From positions 62,001-126,000 of the forward strand of contig JAFRFD010000012.1 of the NCBI GenBank assembly GCA_017434525.1: a stretch of 64,000 nucleotides of DNA, read 5' to 3'. Position 1 is the first letter of the stretch. Each line of letters begins with the position of its first letter. A model generated the notes under the pieces. The model did not search any database and was not told the origin of the DNA. It was given only the letters and a program-made list of their open reading frames with translations. Source of the DNA: Methanobrevibacter sp. (GTDB lineage Archaea > Methanobacteriota > Methanobacteria > Methanobacteriales > Methanobacteriaceae). The position numbers and the translations under genes are program-made. This document shows positions 28,894 through 38,549 of the stretch, in pieces.

Positions 28894-30810
28894 ATGGCGA
28901 AAAAGAAAGACAAGACACTTTATACCGATGATAGTATTGTCACTCTGAACCCACGAGATTTTACTCGTTTAAGGCCTAGTACTTATTTAGGTTCAAATGA
29001 ATATTCTACTCAGTTGGTAAGAGAAGTTTTCTCTAACTCACTTGATGAGGTATTAATTGGTCACGGAAATAATATCACTGTAGAGATTAACACTCATCAG
29101 AATATTTACAGAGTCGATGACTTGGGCCAAGGATTCCCTATCAATGTTGTAAAGGATGGAAAGACCGTTTTACAGGCAGCCTTTGATACTATTAATACAA
29201 GTGGTAAGTATACTAATGATGGTGTCTATGGTGGAGTATCACTGGGAACAAATGGAATTGGTTCAAAGCTTACCAACTTCTTATCTAAGTGGTTAGAAGT
29301 TGTTTCATACAATGCAGATGGTGAATATGAACATATTCGTTTTGAAGATGGTATCTTCAAATGGAGACAAACTGGTAAAGCTAGCCGTGGCTCAGGTACT
29401 ATTGTTACTTGGGAACCTGACCCACAGTTCTTCCAGAATCCGTCTGCTAACATGAATGACCTTAGAAAGTTATTCCAAGATATTGCAGGCTTATGTCCTG
29501 AGTTAACTATTAACTTTAAGGTAGATGGAAAAGATGAGGTATTCCACTCAGCTAATGGCCTGAATGATTTACTTGATGTAAAGGTAAAGAATAAAGAACT
29601 TTTACAGAACAGGTTCTCATGCCACAAAGTAGATGGTGCCCAGTCATTTGATTTAGTTTTAACTTATACTTCTGATTATTCAGAAAACATAACAGCATAC
29701 GTTAACTACGGTTTAACTGACTCTGGTATTCATATTAGTACCTTAAAATCATTGTTTACTAAACTAATTAATAGGTATGTAACCGATGTGGGGTTAATCA
29801 AGAAAGAAGCCGATGAATTCTCATCAGCTGAATTAGCGGAAGGTTTTACTGTTATCTTCAACCTGAAGACAACTGATGTAAGTTATGATAGCCAGACCAA
29901 GTCAAGAGTAGTAGACCTTAATCGTAGTTTATTAACGTCTACTTTAAGAAGTGAATTACCGGCTTGGTTATTAAATAATACTAAAGAAGCTAAACTTATT
30001 ATTGACCGTGCTCTTAATGCTCGCAAAGCAAAAGAAGCGGCACAGAATGCTAAGGAGAGAATTAGGAATGCTTCAGGTAAAGGAAAGAAGTTCATTTCAC
30101 TTCCGACAAAACTAGTTGATGCCTGGAGTAAAGATAGGTCAGAATGTGAACTGTTTATCACCGAGGGAGACAGTGCTGCTAATGGTTTGATTGCTAAGAG
30201 AAATGGAAAGACGCAAGCGGTGTTCCCAATTAGAGGTAAGATACTTTCTTGCCGTAAAGCTTCAATGGATAAAATCTATGCAAACCAAGAAATCTCAAAC
30301 ATTGTAAAGGCTCTCGGCCTTGATATTAATAAAGAGAATGGTAAACTGATTTATAATCAAAAGAAGTTGAGATATGGTAAAATTATCTTTGCCTGTGATG
30401 CCGACCCAGATGGTTTAGCCATAAGATTACTGTTATTAAATGCTTTCTGGTGGTTATGCCCAGAATTAGTAGAAAATGGACACATTTACGTAGCCATTCC
30501 ACCTCTGTATAGAATTACTGACAAGAATAACAACTATATCTATTTAACTGATGACGCTGAGCTGTCTGATTATAAAAAGAAGCATAAGACTGGTTACCTG
30601 ATTAACCGTAACAAAGGTTTAGGTGAACAAAGCCCAGATGAATTATCTGAATGCTTATTGAAGGAAGCAACAAGAAATGTTCAGCAGATTGTATCTACTA
30701 GTTTTAAGGACACTGATGATATGCTCGAATGTTTCATGGGTCAGGATGTAAAAATCAGAAGAGATTATCTTCTTGGCCACTATAATGAAGTAGATGTTAC
30801 TATTGAGTAG
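28894..30810 (+). CDS. type IIA DNA topoisomerase subunit B (GyrB/ParE-like)
   Basis: 638 residues. GHKL ATPase: NSLDEV, VDDLGQGFP and GTNGIGSKLTNFLS; transducer domain; TOPRIM with ITEGDSAANGL and FACDADPDGLAI. Length fits ParE and short GyrB. AAGGAG upstream of the ATG. Gyrase versus topo IV cannot be settled by eye; with subunit A it would manage supercoiling and decatenation of the large genome. Confidence 0.92.
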   Translation: MAKKKDKTLYTDDSIVTLNPRDFTRLRPSTYLGSNEYSTQLVREVFSNSLDEVLIGHGNNITVEINTHQNIYRVDDLGQGFPINVVKDGKTVLQAAFDTINTSGKYTNDGVYGGVSLGTNGIGSKLTNFLSKWLEVVSYNADGEYEHIRFEDGIFKWRQTGKASRGSGTIVTWEPDPQFFQNPSANMNDLRKLFQDIAGLCPELTINFKVDGKDEVFHSANGLNDLLDVKVKNKELLQNRFSCHKVDGAQSFDLVLTYTSDYSENITAYVNYGLTDSGIHISTLKSLFTKLINRYVTDVGLIKKEADEFSSAELAEGFTVIFNLKTTDVSYDSQTKSRVVDLNRSLLTSTLRSELPAWLLNNTKEAKLIIDRALNARKAKEAAQNAKERIRNASGKGKKFISLPTKLVDAWSKDRSECELFITEGDSAANGLIAKRNGKTQAVFPIRGKILSCRKASMDKIYANQEISNIVKALGLDINKENGKLIYNQKKLRYGKIIFACDADPDGLAIRLLLLNAFWWLCPELVENGHIYVAIPPLYRITDKNNNYIYLTDDAELSDYKKKHKTGYLINRNKGLGEQSPDELSECLLKEATRNVQQIVSTSFKDTDDMLECFMGQDVKIRRDYLLGHYNEVDVTIE

Positions 30811-30839
30811 TTTAACACTACTTCATTTTATGATAAAAT
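30811..30839 (+). promoter_or_regulatory. promoter for topoisomerase subunit A
   Basis: TTTAAC (30811-30816), 17-base spacer, TAAAAT (30834-30839). The -35 box is in the loop of a GTAGT/ACTAC hairpin at the end of subunit B, which may be a weak terminator. Confidence 0.65.
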
Positions 30840-30863
30840 TAATATGTACAAGGAGGTACTGAT

Positions 30864-32927
30864 ATGGCCATAAACAGCTTAACTGAAATGCATAATGACT
30901 TTATGGTTTATGCGGCCGAAGTAAATAATAACCGAGCATTCCCTGATTCAAGAGATGGTTTGAAGCCTGGAATGAGGGCTGCTCTTTATACAATGTTCAG
31001 GAAAGGTTTTAACTCGTCTAAACCTCACGTAAAGAGTGCTAAGATTACTGGTGCGGTAATTGGGGAGTTATGGCCTCATGGTGATGCCTCAGTTTATGAA
31101 TCAATCGTAAGAATGTCACAGCCTTGGGTTAATAATATTCCTGAAATAGAATGGCACGGTGCTAACGGTTCACTTTTAGGTGGGCCTGAAGCTGCGTCAA
31201 GTAGATACACTGAATGCCGTTTAAGCAAAGCTAGTGAAGACGGATTCTTTGCCAACATTAAAAAGAATACGGTTGATATGATACCAAACTTTAGTGAGGA
31301 TGATGAGTGGCCAACCGTATTCCCAGCTATCTTTCCGAGATTGTTTGTTAATGGTTCTCAGGGTATTGGTTATACCATTGCTCAGGAATGGGAGCCAGGG
31401 AATCTAACTGAGTTTGTTAGTAAAGTAAAACAGTATCTTAAAAAGAAGAAAATCACCTGTGATGATATTTACCCAGACTACCCAACTGCAGGTGTCATTA
31501 TTAATAAAAAGGACATCAAATCAATTTATGAAACAGGTAAAGGTTCCGTCATCCTTCGTGGTAAAGCTGAAATTGATGGTAATATAATTAAAATCACTTC
31601 TCTTCCTTATCAGGTATATGTTGAGCCATTTATCTCAACAATTAAAGAGTTAGTGAATGCCAACAAGTTAAACGGGTTAACTGGGATTGAAGATATTTAT
31701 AATAAGTCTGATGATTCAGGTATGTTAATTGAGATTGAATGTTCAGGTGACCCCACACAAGTATTAAACACTTTATATAAGTATACTGACTTACAATGTA
31801 CATTCAGTGCAAACCAGATGGCGTTAGTTAACGGGAAACCTGAAATGTTAACATTGATTGACTATATTAAATATTATGTAGAACATAATGTCAATTGTAT
31901 CAAAAGAGAATATCAGCATGACTTAGATGAAGCTGCAGCTGAACTAGAAATCTTAAATGGTTTATTAGTGGCTATAGCTCATATTGATGATGTCATCAAG
32001 ATTATTAAGAAATCAAAAAGTTCACCTGACGCAAAGAATAATTTAATGAATACTTACAATTTGACTGAAAGCCAGGCGCAAGCAATTGTAGATATGAGAC
32101 TTGGTAGGTTAGCCCAGTTAGAAAGTGTCAAGATTAATAATAATATCTCTGAATTAGATATTAAGGTGAAAGATTTGACACTAAAATTAAACTCAGAACC
32201 ATTATTGGAGAAAGAGTTTGTAAAGAGACTTGACGAGTTTACCAAGAACTATTCATGGGTACGTAAAACTGAAGTAATCGATGTAGATATTAAAGAAGAA
32301 AAGAAGGCTGCTAAGAAAGTAAAGAAGGCCACCGAACAATACATCATTACTCTGAATGAGAGCCCAGTATTAACTTCTACTTCACGTGAATTAAAGAAGA
32401 TGGCTTTATCTGAATATCGTGTACCAAAAGGAAATGAAGTAGCTAAGGAAGTAAAGGCTATCAAGGTAGGAGCTAAAGACAAGTTCATCTTAATTTCTAA
32501 CAAGGGTAGGATGTACAAACTTCAGGCTAATAAGTTATCACTGAGTACAATGAAGTCTTCAGGGGCTGATATTAGTTCACTGTTAGAATTACAGGCCGAT
32601 GAAAGAATCATCAACATCTTCTCAGGTAATGAGGAAGAACAGTACTTCTTCTTAATCACTACCAGAGGAAACGTTAAGAAGATGGAAAGAGATGAAGTCT
32701 TTGGTATCTCAAAGAAAGCTGGTACTCCAATTATGAAGTTAAAAGATGAAGTAGTAGTAGATGTTTACTTAGTGAATGATGATGCTGTCATTGAAGCCAT
32801 CACCTCAAAACCTAAAGAGGTTAACATCAAGGTAGCTGACTTCAAACCAAGAGGTAGAAAAGCTTCAGGCGTTAGAGGATTAAAACTTAAAACATATTCG
32901 ATATTAGTAACTAACTTGCTAAATTAA
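30864..32927 (+). CDS. type IIA DNA topoisomerase subunit A (GyrA/ParC-like)
   Basis: 687 residues. FPDSRDGLKPGMRAALYTMF, WPHGDASVYESIVRMSQ and the active-site tyrosine in AASSRYTECRL near residue 115, followed by the tower and coiled-coil region (ANQMALVNGK). The C-terminal domain is short and has lost most beta-pinwheel blades; no clear GyrA box is seen, favouring a topo IV-like activity. AAGGAGG binding site. Confidence 0.92.
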   Translation: MAINSLTEMHNDFMVYAAEVNNNRAFPDSRDGLKPGMRAALYTMFRKGFNSSKPHVKSAKITGAVIGELWPHGDASVYESIVRMSQPWVNNIPEIEWHGANGSLLGGPEAASSRYTECRLSKASEDGFFANIKKNTVDMIPNFSEDDEWPTVFPAIFPRLFVNGSQGIGYTIAQEWEPGNLTEFVSKVKQYLKKKKITCDDIYPDYPTAGVIINKKDIKSIYETGKGSVILRGKAEIDGNIIKITSLPYQVYVEPFISTIKELVNANKLNGLTGIEDIYNKSDDSGMLIEIECSGDPTQVLNTLYKYTDLQCTFSANQMALVNGKPEMLTLIDYIKYYVEHNVNCIKREYQHDLDEAAAELEILNGLLVAIAHIDDVIKIIKKSKSSPDAKNNLMNTYNLTESQAQAIVDMRLGRLAQLESVKINNNISELDIKVKDLTLKLNSEPLLEKEFVKRLDEFTKNYSWVRKTEVIDVDIKEEKKAAKKVKKATEQYIITLNESPVLTSTSRELKKMALSEYRVPKGNEVAKEVKAIKVGAKDKFILISNKGRMYKLQANKLSLSTMKSSGADISSLLELQADERIINIFSGNEEEQYFFLITTRGNVKKMERDEVFGISKKAGTPIMKLKDEVVVDVYLVNDDAVIEAITSKPKEVNIKVADFKPRGRKASGVRGLKLKTYSILVTNLLN

Positions 32928-32932
32928 ATATA
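32918..32932 (+). promoter_or_regulatory. putative later-class promoter motif
   Basis: Exact GCTAAATTAAATATA, overlapping the end of the topoisomerase A gene and 20 bases before the ATG at 32952. Confidence 0.55.
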
Positions 32933-32951
32933 TAAATGATGGTATGTAGCT

Positions 32952-33425
32952 ATGAAATATGAACATAGAGAAAAGTTAAAAGAGTATATCGAAAACAACC
33001 CAGAAACAAGGTTACTGATTGCAGGTGATTATTTCGATGAACTTTGGGAATATGTTTTTGAGGAAGATTCTTATTATGACTGGACTCGTGACGGAAAATT
33101 AATAAGGTGGTTGATGATTCAGGGATTAACTGAGGCTGGTATCGATATTAGGTTAAAAGAAATACCTGATTATGCTTTCAGTTACACAGCTGGATTACCT
33201 GAAAGAGTAGTTATCCCTACCGGCGTTAAAAAAATTGGTAGATTAGCTTTTTGTAATACCTTTGGCGTAAAAGATATAATTGTCCCAAATTCTGTTGATG
33301 AAATTGATGATGCGGCTTTTGCTCAGGTATATGACCTACAGTCAATTACTCTTCCCAAAAAGTTTAAAGGTCAGGCAGTTAGACTTGGTCTCAGAGGAAA
33401 ATCAAAATCAATTAAATGGGTATAA
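32952..33425 (+). CDS. BspA-like leucine-rich-repeat protein
   Basis: 157 residues. After an N-terminal helical domain come LRR_5-type repeats: IPDYAFSYTAGLPERVVIP, VKKIGRLAFCNTFGVKDIIVP and VDEIDDAAFAQVYDLQSITLP. One of four proteins in the window with such repeats. Such repeats mediate surface binding, so a virion or host-interaction role is plausible. Later-class promoter. Confidence 0.8.
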   Translation: MKYEHREKLKEYIENNPETRLLIAGDYFDELWEYVFEEDSYYDWTRDGKLIRWLMIQGLTEAGIDIRLKEIPDYAFSYTAGLPERVVIPTGVKKIGRLAFCNTFGVKDIIVPNSVDEIDDAAFAQVYDLQSITLPKKFKGQAVRLGLRGKSKSIKWV

Positions 33426-33427
33426 AT

Positions 33428-33931
33428 ATGGAATCAAATTACAAAGAAAAATTAAAAATGATAATGGGCAAGTACCCAAAACTTAGAGAGTGTATTAAAA
33501 ATAATGACTGGGAAACTTTCTGGAGCGGCTTGATGTCGACTGAGCCTACAACTTTATTAAGTGATACTAGATTACAATGGAATCCTTTTTGGGCTTGTTT
33601 ATTTATGACGGCTTTTGCTCAATCTGGAATAGACTGTCAATTAAAAGAGATTCCTTCATTCTTTGCAAGTAACCCAGAAACTGCTAGAGAACTTACTGAA
33701 ATTGTTATACCAGAGGGTGTGACAACGATAAGACAATCTGCCTTTGAGGATTGTGATAATTTATCTCAGATATCTATACCTAAAAGTATTCAACAAATTG
33801 GAATTGATGCTTTTCTTAGAAGTGAAGGAGTAAACTACAGAAGATATATTACTATTCCTGAAGCCTATAATGACCCAGATGTTTTAGCCCAAATAGGGAT
33901 TGAAGATACGGATAGCGTAACATTTATTTAG
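33428..33931 (+). CDS. BspA-like leucine-rich-repeat protein
   Basis: 167 residues, related in layout to the preceding gene: N-terminal helical part with IKNNDWETFWSGLM, then LRR_5 repeats (ELTEIVIPEGVTTIRQSAFE, LSQISIPKSIQQIGIDAF). Start at 33428 overlaps none of the previous gene. Probably a diverged duplicate. Confidence 0.8.
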   Translation: MESNYKEKLKMIMGKYPKLRECIKNNDWETFWSGLMSTEPTTLLSDTRLQWNPFWACLFMTAFAQSGIDCQLKEIPSFFASNPETARELTEIVIPEGVTTIRQSAFEDCDNLSQISIPKSIQQIGIDAFLRSEGVNYRRYITIPEAYNDPDVLAQIGIEDTDSVTFI

Positions 33932-33942
33932 AGGTGATATTT

Positions 33943-36771
33943 ATGCCATTTGTTAAAAGAGCAAATACACATCAGACTCATTTTGAAGACCTTGTTCTCT
34001 TGGGGCCTGATGGTTTAGAAGAATTAAATGATAAGATAGAAGGTACAATTGATACTTTAGAAAATAATTCAGGTAGGATGAACCTTACTACAAAGATTGA
34101 TGGTGCTCCTGCCATGATTTGTTGGTCAAGTTACCCAGGATATCCAGATAACTCCATTGCTTTAAAAGGATTCGTAAATGGACCACAGACTGCTATTTCA
34201 TCACCTGAGCAAGTTGACCAGAAATACCCAGATGAAGACCGAGCTGATATGAGAGAGATGCTTAAATACGGTCTGGAGATTGCTAAACACATTCCAGCTG
34301 GACAAGCTTGGCAGGGTGACTGTTTATTCACTAGGGGTAGTAAGAGAGAAGAAGAAATCAATGGAAAGGACTATATAACTTTCCAACCAAACAAGATTAT
34401 CTATGCTTTCTCTGAAGATAACCCTGGTTATGAACAAATCAAGAATGCTGACTTCGGTATTGCCTTCCATACTATTTATAGCGGAGAAGACAAACATCAA
34501 TCATTCAAAGTTGATGCCTCACAACTTGATGTTCCTTCAAACATTTATATTATGTCTCCTGCACTGAATAGACCGAAAGATACAAAGACTTTCAGTTTAG
34601 ATAAAGTGAGAAGTCAGTTTAATAAGTTAGAATCACTTGAGCAGAAGTTATTGTCTAACTTTGATTATGAAGATTTAGTCAACAACCGTGTGTTCATGGG
34701 TTATTGGAATACCTTCGAAAATGCCAACTTAGCTGACAAGAAGGCTGTAACAATTAACGAAAACACTTTTATTGATGACTTAAAAGAATATATCAAGAAC
34801 AAGAGAACTAAAGAGTTTGAAACCCAAGTTGGTAAGTTAAAGACTGATTCTGGAAAAGAAAAAGCTAAAACAAAGTATGAACAGGACCTAGTTGATTTAC
34901 AGGAATTAGTTGATACCAATAAAGAATTATTAACTACATTAGTACAAACACTTAACTGTGCTGCTACAATTAAAATGCTATTATGGCAAGGCTTCAAACA
35001 GACACAATTTGATTATAGTACCTTCTATAGGTCAAGGACAAAAGGATTCCTTCCAGGCGAAATGGAAGGAGTAGCCATGAGTGACCAAGACGGAAACATT
35101 GTTAAGATAGTTGATAGAAGTACTTTCAGTTCTTACAACAGAGACCCAGATATTATGTCTGGCTTTGAACATCCTGAAAATAAGAATGAAGAATTAGAAT
35201 CATTTAAGGAATGTTTCAACGAGGAATTAGTAGAAAGTAAACCTTCATGGAATAAGTTCTCAAAGTTATTAGAAGGTAATGGACAAACTGCTGTCATAGC
35301 CTTCGGCCGAATGAACCCGCCTACAATTGGTCACCAGAAGTTAGTTGACACAATGGCTTCATTGGCCCAAGGTGAGAAGGCAAAGTTATTCTTAAGTCAT
35401 ACGCAAGACAAGAAGAAGAACCCTTTAAGCTATGAAGATAAAATCTATTTTGCTAAGAAGGCCTTTGAACCTAAAGTTGAAGTAGTTGAGACTCCGTCTA
35501 GAACAGTTATTGAAGTATTAACTGAATTATATTCTCAGGGATATACAGATATAATTTATGTTGGTGGTGAAGACAGAATTGGCGGAGCCGAAGATATTTC
35601 AAGTTTAATTTCACAATACAATGGACAACCTGACAAAAAGGGTAATATTCTTTATGACTTTAACTCAATTGATTTTAAATCAGCTGGTGCTCGTTCTGAT
35701 GATTCAGCCGACTTAGTAGAGAAGGCTTCTGCTTCACTGGCAAGAAAATATGCTACTGAAAATGATTTTGATTCATTTAGGGAAATAGTACCATTTGATG
35801 GAAACACAGCACAAGAATTATTTAATAAAGTAAAAAGTGGATTAGGAATAAACGAAGAAATGAAAATATTAAAAGAAGATAATTTTAAAGCCTCTACTAT
35901 ACAGGCTGGAGATAAATCACTTGAAGATGTCTATAATAGATTAATTGGAGCCTTAACGGATAATCCTCAGATTAAAACCGTTATAGACAGAATACATGAA
36001 TTAACAAATACTATTGATGCTGATGTATTAAATAGTACTCCGCAGATAAAGGAGATATTAAAAGATTTTGGAAATATTGATATTTTAAGTTTAATTCAGA
36101 AAATGTCTAAAGAAGATATCCAGAAAATATTTGAATATAGAAGAAGACCTTTTGATTTAGAATCACATTCTGATTTTAAAGCTAGCAATTTATCTCCGGG
36201 ACTTATTACTGCAGCTTTTAATTTAACCCCTAACCGAGTAGGTAAGGGTGAAGTATTACTAACTTTACTCGGTGGAAGAAAAGCTTCTGCTGGTGATATT
36301 AGGATGGGTGATTCTCAATATGAGGTTAAAGAAGTAAGCAAGGGTGCTGTATATAATCAGGCCGACGACAAGTTTAATACTTCAGTAGACAGATTATTTA
36401 CTTCCTTAACTGGTGATACTAAGAAAACGAACTATGGATATCAAAGTACTCTTAGAGGAAATGAATTATCTCATTTATCTAAGGATGATATTATGAAAGT
36501 AGTAGAAGAAACCGGAAACGTTGAAGTTAAACCTTATCTTGATAAAATTACCTTTAGTAATGGAAAAGAAATGTTTGATGGATTAGCTATCCTAGCTGCT
36601 AAAAATGCCTGTGAACGTGGAGAATTAAAAGGTAAATTCTTATTAATTAATGGACTTGATTATAAAGTAATAGAGCCTGAAGATATTATAAAAAATGATG
36701 TTGTCTTTACTAGTAAACCTGGCAACAGTTCTAATAGGTGTTTCAAAGTATTTAAAGGACCAGCAAAATAA
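33943..36771 (+). CDS. multidomain protein: ligase-like and HIGH-type nucleotidyltransferase domains
   Basis: 942 residues, GAGGTGA upstream. Three regions: (1) residues about 1-390, with TTKIDGAPA resembling nucleotidyltransferase motif I (K-x-D-G), EGVAMSD and VKIVDR resembling motifs IV and V of the DNA/RNA ligase superfamily; (2) about 445-600, a cytidylyltransferase-like domain with VIAFGRMNPPTIGHQKL (HxGH variant) and YVGGEDRIGG; (3) a C-terminal part where GDIRMGDSQYEVKEVS could be a PD-(D/E)xK-type D...ExK centre. The N-terminal arrangement resembles phage DUF6267-type proteins. Combined function unknown; nucleic-acid repair or NAD handling are options. Confidence 0.7.
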   Translation: MPFVKRANTHQTHFEDLVLLGPDGLEELNDKIEGTIDTLENNSGRMNLTTKIDGAPAMICWSSYPGYPDNSIALKGFVNGPQTAISSPEQVDQKYPDEDRADMREMLKYGLEIAKHIPAGQAWQGDCLFTRGSKREEEINGKDYITFQPNKIIYAFSEDNPGYEQIKNADFGIAFHTIYSGEDKHQSFKVDASQLDVPSNIYIMSPALNRPKDTKTFSLDKVRSQFNKLESLEQKLLSNFDYEDLVNNRVFMGYWNTFENANLADKKAVTINENTFIDDLKEYIKNKRTKEFETQVGKLKTDSGKEKAKTKYEQDLVDLQELVDTNKELLTTLVQTLNCAATIKMLLWQGFKQTQFDYSTFYRSRTKGFLPGEMEGVAMSDQDGNIVKIVDRSTFSSYNRDPDIMSGFEHPENKNEELESFKECFNEELVESKPSWNKFSKLLEGNGQTAVIAFGRMNPPTIGHQKLVDTMASLAQGEKAKLFLSHTQDKKKNPLSYEDKIYFAKKAFEPKVEVVETPSRTVIEVLTELYSQGYTDIIYVGGEDRIGGAEDISSLISQYNGQPDKKGNILYDFNSIDFKSAGARSDDSADLVEKASASLARKYATENDFDSFREIVPFDGNTAQELFNKVKSGLGINEEMKILKEDNFKASTIQAGDKSLEDVYNRLIGALTDNPQIKTVIDRIHELTNTIDADVLNSTPQIKEILKDFGNIDILSLIQKMSKEDIQKIFEYRRRPFDLESHSDFKASNLSPGLITAAFNLTPNRVGKGEVLLTLLGGRKASAGDIRMGDSQYEVKEVSKGAVYNQADDKFNTSVDRLFTSLTGDTKKTNYGYQSTLRGNELSHLSKDDIMKVVEETGNVEVKPYLDKITFSNGKEMFDGLAILAAKNACERGELKGKFLLINGLDYKVIEPEDIIKNDVVFTSKPGNSSNRCFKVFKGPAK

Positions 36772-36779
36772 CTTAATTA

Positions 36780-36806
36780 AAGCCTAGTTTACTAACTAGG
36801 CTTTTT
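36780..36806 (+). terminator. terminator overlapping the next promoter
   Basis: AAGCCTAGTT-TACT-AACTAGGCTTTTTC; its loop contains the -35 of the following promoter. Confidence 0.8.
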
Positions 36807-36816
36807 CTTTTATAAT
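36788..36816 (+). promoter_or_regulatory. promoter inside terminator
   Basis: TTTACT (36788-36793), 17-base spacer, TATAAT (36811-36816), upstream of AGGAG and the ATG at 36836. Confidence 0.75.
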
Positions 36817-36835
36817 TTTTATATAGGAGAATAAT

Positions 36836-37045
36836 ATGGAAATTAGAGAAGCTTTAACTATTATTAAAAATGCTTTAGGGAGTAAGGGCAAAGATAAGAG
36901 AACTAAGGAATATCAGGCACTAAAAGCTATTGAAGAAAAGTTATTCCCGCCTGATGAAATTACGGCTGATGATATTGAACGAATCATAAATGAAGTCATG
37001 CTAGAGTTTGAGCCTCAGCCTGAAGAAAATATAAAGATTTGCTAA
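36836..37045 (+). CDS. small hypothetical protein
   Basis: 69 residues, helical, charged, ATAGGAG upstream. No family recognised. Confidence 0.65.
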   Translation: MEIREALTIIKNALGSKGKDKRTKEYQALKAIEEKLFPPDEITADDIERIINEVMLEFEPQPEENIKIC

Positions 37046-37060
37046 ATTAAGTGTATAATA
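37041..37060 (+). promoter_or_regulatory. putative later-class promoter motif
   Basis: GCTAAATTAAGTGTATAATA, a variant that also contains a TATAAT. It overlaps the end of the previous gene and lies about 70 bases before the ATG at 37129, farther than the other copies. Confidence 0.45.
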
Positions 37061-37128
37061 TATTGCAGGTATATTTCAAAGTTAGAGAGGACTAACTTAT
37101 TTCATTTAACCATAGGGAGGGTTTAAAA

Positions 37129-37407
37129 ATGAAGAAATTATTTTACAGTGAGATTTTAGGAAAGTATTACAATACGGAAGAAGAATGTCTTAAGGCTGAA
37201 GAAGAGTACAATGAGAAGCATAAGGCAGAGCTCTTAGCTAAGGAAGAAAAGACAGCTAAGGCAAAAGAAGTAGAAGAAGCCTATAAAAAGTATATTGAGT
37301 TAAGGTCTGAATTCATTAAGAAGTATGGTTCTTATCACATGACCTTGACCAACAAGGACCTTCCAACAGGTTCGGTATTCGATATTTTCGACAGATTCTG
37401 GTTTTAG
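37129..37407 (+). CDS. coiled-coil hypothetical protein
   Basis: 92 residues: MKKLFYSEILGKYYNTEEECLKAE then a long Lys/Glu/Ala helix, then a short folded end. The first 25 residues match a common phage pattern in which a short strand pair is followed by a coiled coil. AGGGAGGG binding site. Confidence 0.7.
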   Translation: MKKLFYSEILGKYYNTEEECLKAEEEYNEKHKAELLAKEEKTAKAKEVEEAYKKYIELRSEFIKKYGSYHMTLTNKDLPTGSVFDIFDRFWF

Positions 37408-37540
37408 TCATTAGTCTACCTGCACATTAATATATTTAGAGGTTTATTTCTGTATATATTAAATCACACAGTATTTGACCGAAAATAGCTTCTAAAAAAG
37501 TAAACAGATTCTCCTCCTTTCTATATGTTTACTTAACATA

Positions 37541-37564
37541 GGACCCTGAATAAAGGGTCCTTTT
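37541..37564 (+). terminator. intrinsic terminator
   Basis: GGACCCT-GAATAA-AGGGTCC followed by TTTT. Confidence 0.8.
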
Positions 37565-37566
37565 AG

Positions 37567-37595
37567 TTTAGATTATTTCACTTATTTATTATAAT
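37567..37595 (+). promoter_or_regulatory. promoter for the small-gene cluster
   Basis: TTTAGA (37567-37572), 17-base spacer, TATAAT (37590-37595), followed by AAAGGAG and the ATG at 37619. Confidence 0.75.
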
Positions 37596-37618
37596 ATTAT
37601 TGTAAAAGGAGAATATGT

Positions 37619-38098
37619 ATGAACAGAACCAAGGAACAATACAATCTTGAATACAGGCAAATCGAAGATAAATGGTTCGATGAATGGTCAGCCATGGGTG
37701 GTTCAGAAAGTGGAAAGAGACCTGACTGGTACTATCGTGATGAACAGGAAAAGCTCCGTAAAGACTGGTACAAATCATTAGAAGTTGGTGACCGCGTACA
37801 CATTAATCACTACACCGATGTTGACCCTGCAACCATTATCAAGAGAACTGAAAAGATGATTATCGTAAGAGTTGACAAAGCTGAACTGGATGGCCAGTGG
37901 AAACCGGAATTTATACCTGGAGGATTTTCTGCTCACTGCACTAATGATAGTGAACAAATTAATCACTGGGTAATTGAAGAAGATGAAACAGGAAGTACAG
38001 AAAGATTTAATTGGTCTGAGAAGTACGGTGTTTGGAAAAACAAGTCAAATGAAACCGTTTCTCCTGGCTGGTTAAAATATTATGATTATAATTTTTAG
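37619..38098 (+). CDS. hypothetical protein
   Basis: 159 residues, Trp- and charge-rich, with an SH3-like stretch LEVGDRVHINHYTDVDPATI. No family recognised. First gene of a tight cluster of small zinc-ribbon genes to 42.7 kb. Confidence 0.7.
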   Translation: MNRTKEQYNLEYRQIEDKWFDEWSAMGGSESGKRPDWYYRDEQEKLRKDWYKSLEVGDRVHINHYTDVDPATIIKRTEKMIIVRVDKAELDGQWKPEFIPGGFSAHCTNDSEQINHWVIEEDETGSTERFNWSEKYGVWKNKSNETVSPGWLKYYDYNF

Positions 38099-38109
38099 GA
38101 GGAAGAAAA

Positions 38110-38298
38110 ATGGAAAGATATATTAGAATTTGTCCTAGATGTGGTAAGAAATATTCTGAATACCCAGCATTAAGCCGTAGAGATAATAAGACGGCTATTT
38201 GTCCAGAGTGTGGCACAATGGAAGCTTTCGAAGATTACTTCGGAACTGAATATGATGGAGAAAAATACTGGGAAGATGAAGATGAACTTAGTAGATAG
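38110..38298 (+). CDS. zinc-ribbon protein
   Basis: 62 residues with CPRCG...CPECG (two knuckles), then an acidic tail. GGAGGAAG upstream. A likely zinc-binding DNA or protein adaptor of unknown role. Confidence 0.75.
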   Translation: MERYIRICPRCGKKYSEYPALSRRDNKTAICPECGTMEAFEDYFGTEYDGEKYWEDEDELSR

Positions 38299-38548
38299 AA
38301 ACAAAATAAGGTATATTGATATTAGTGATGGTCAGGTGCCTGATGGAGTATGGATTTCATTCAGAGATAGAATAAATGAGATGCCGACTGTAGATGCCGT
38401 CCCTGTGGTACGGTGCAAGGACTGCAAGTATTTGAACATCATAAATAAAGCGCCTTTATATGCTTATTGTGGCAAATCTAATTACATCTTCCACCTATGG
38501 GAAGAGGACACAAGAGAGCATTTCTGTTCTTGGGGAGAAAGGAGATAA
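38282..38548 (+). CDS. zinc-binding prophage-type protein
   Basis: 88 residues. The segment MPTVDAVPVVRCKDCKYL followed by a second Cys pair is a frequent module in Firmicutes prophages. Start at 38282 overlaps the previous gene; its end is followed by AGGAG for the next gene. Confidence 0.7.
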   Translation: MNLVDRNKIRYIDISDGQVPDGVWISFRDRINEMPTVDAVPVVRCKDCKYLNIINKAPLYAYCGKSNYIFHLWEEDTREHFCSWGERR

Positions 38549-38549
38549 G

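Larger units (their letters stand above)
37408..37618 (+). other. intergenic region with hairpins
   Basis: No credible gene. Contains AGTAAAC...GTTTACTT flanking a CTCCTCCTTT stretch (complementary to ribosome binding sites), the terminator at 37541 and the promoter at 37567. The rest is AT-rich without evident structure. Confidence 0.5.
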
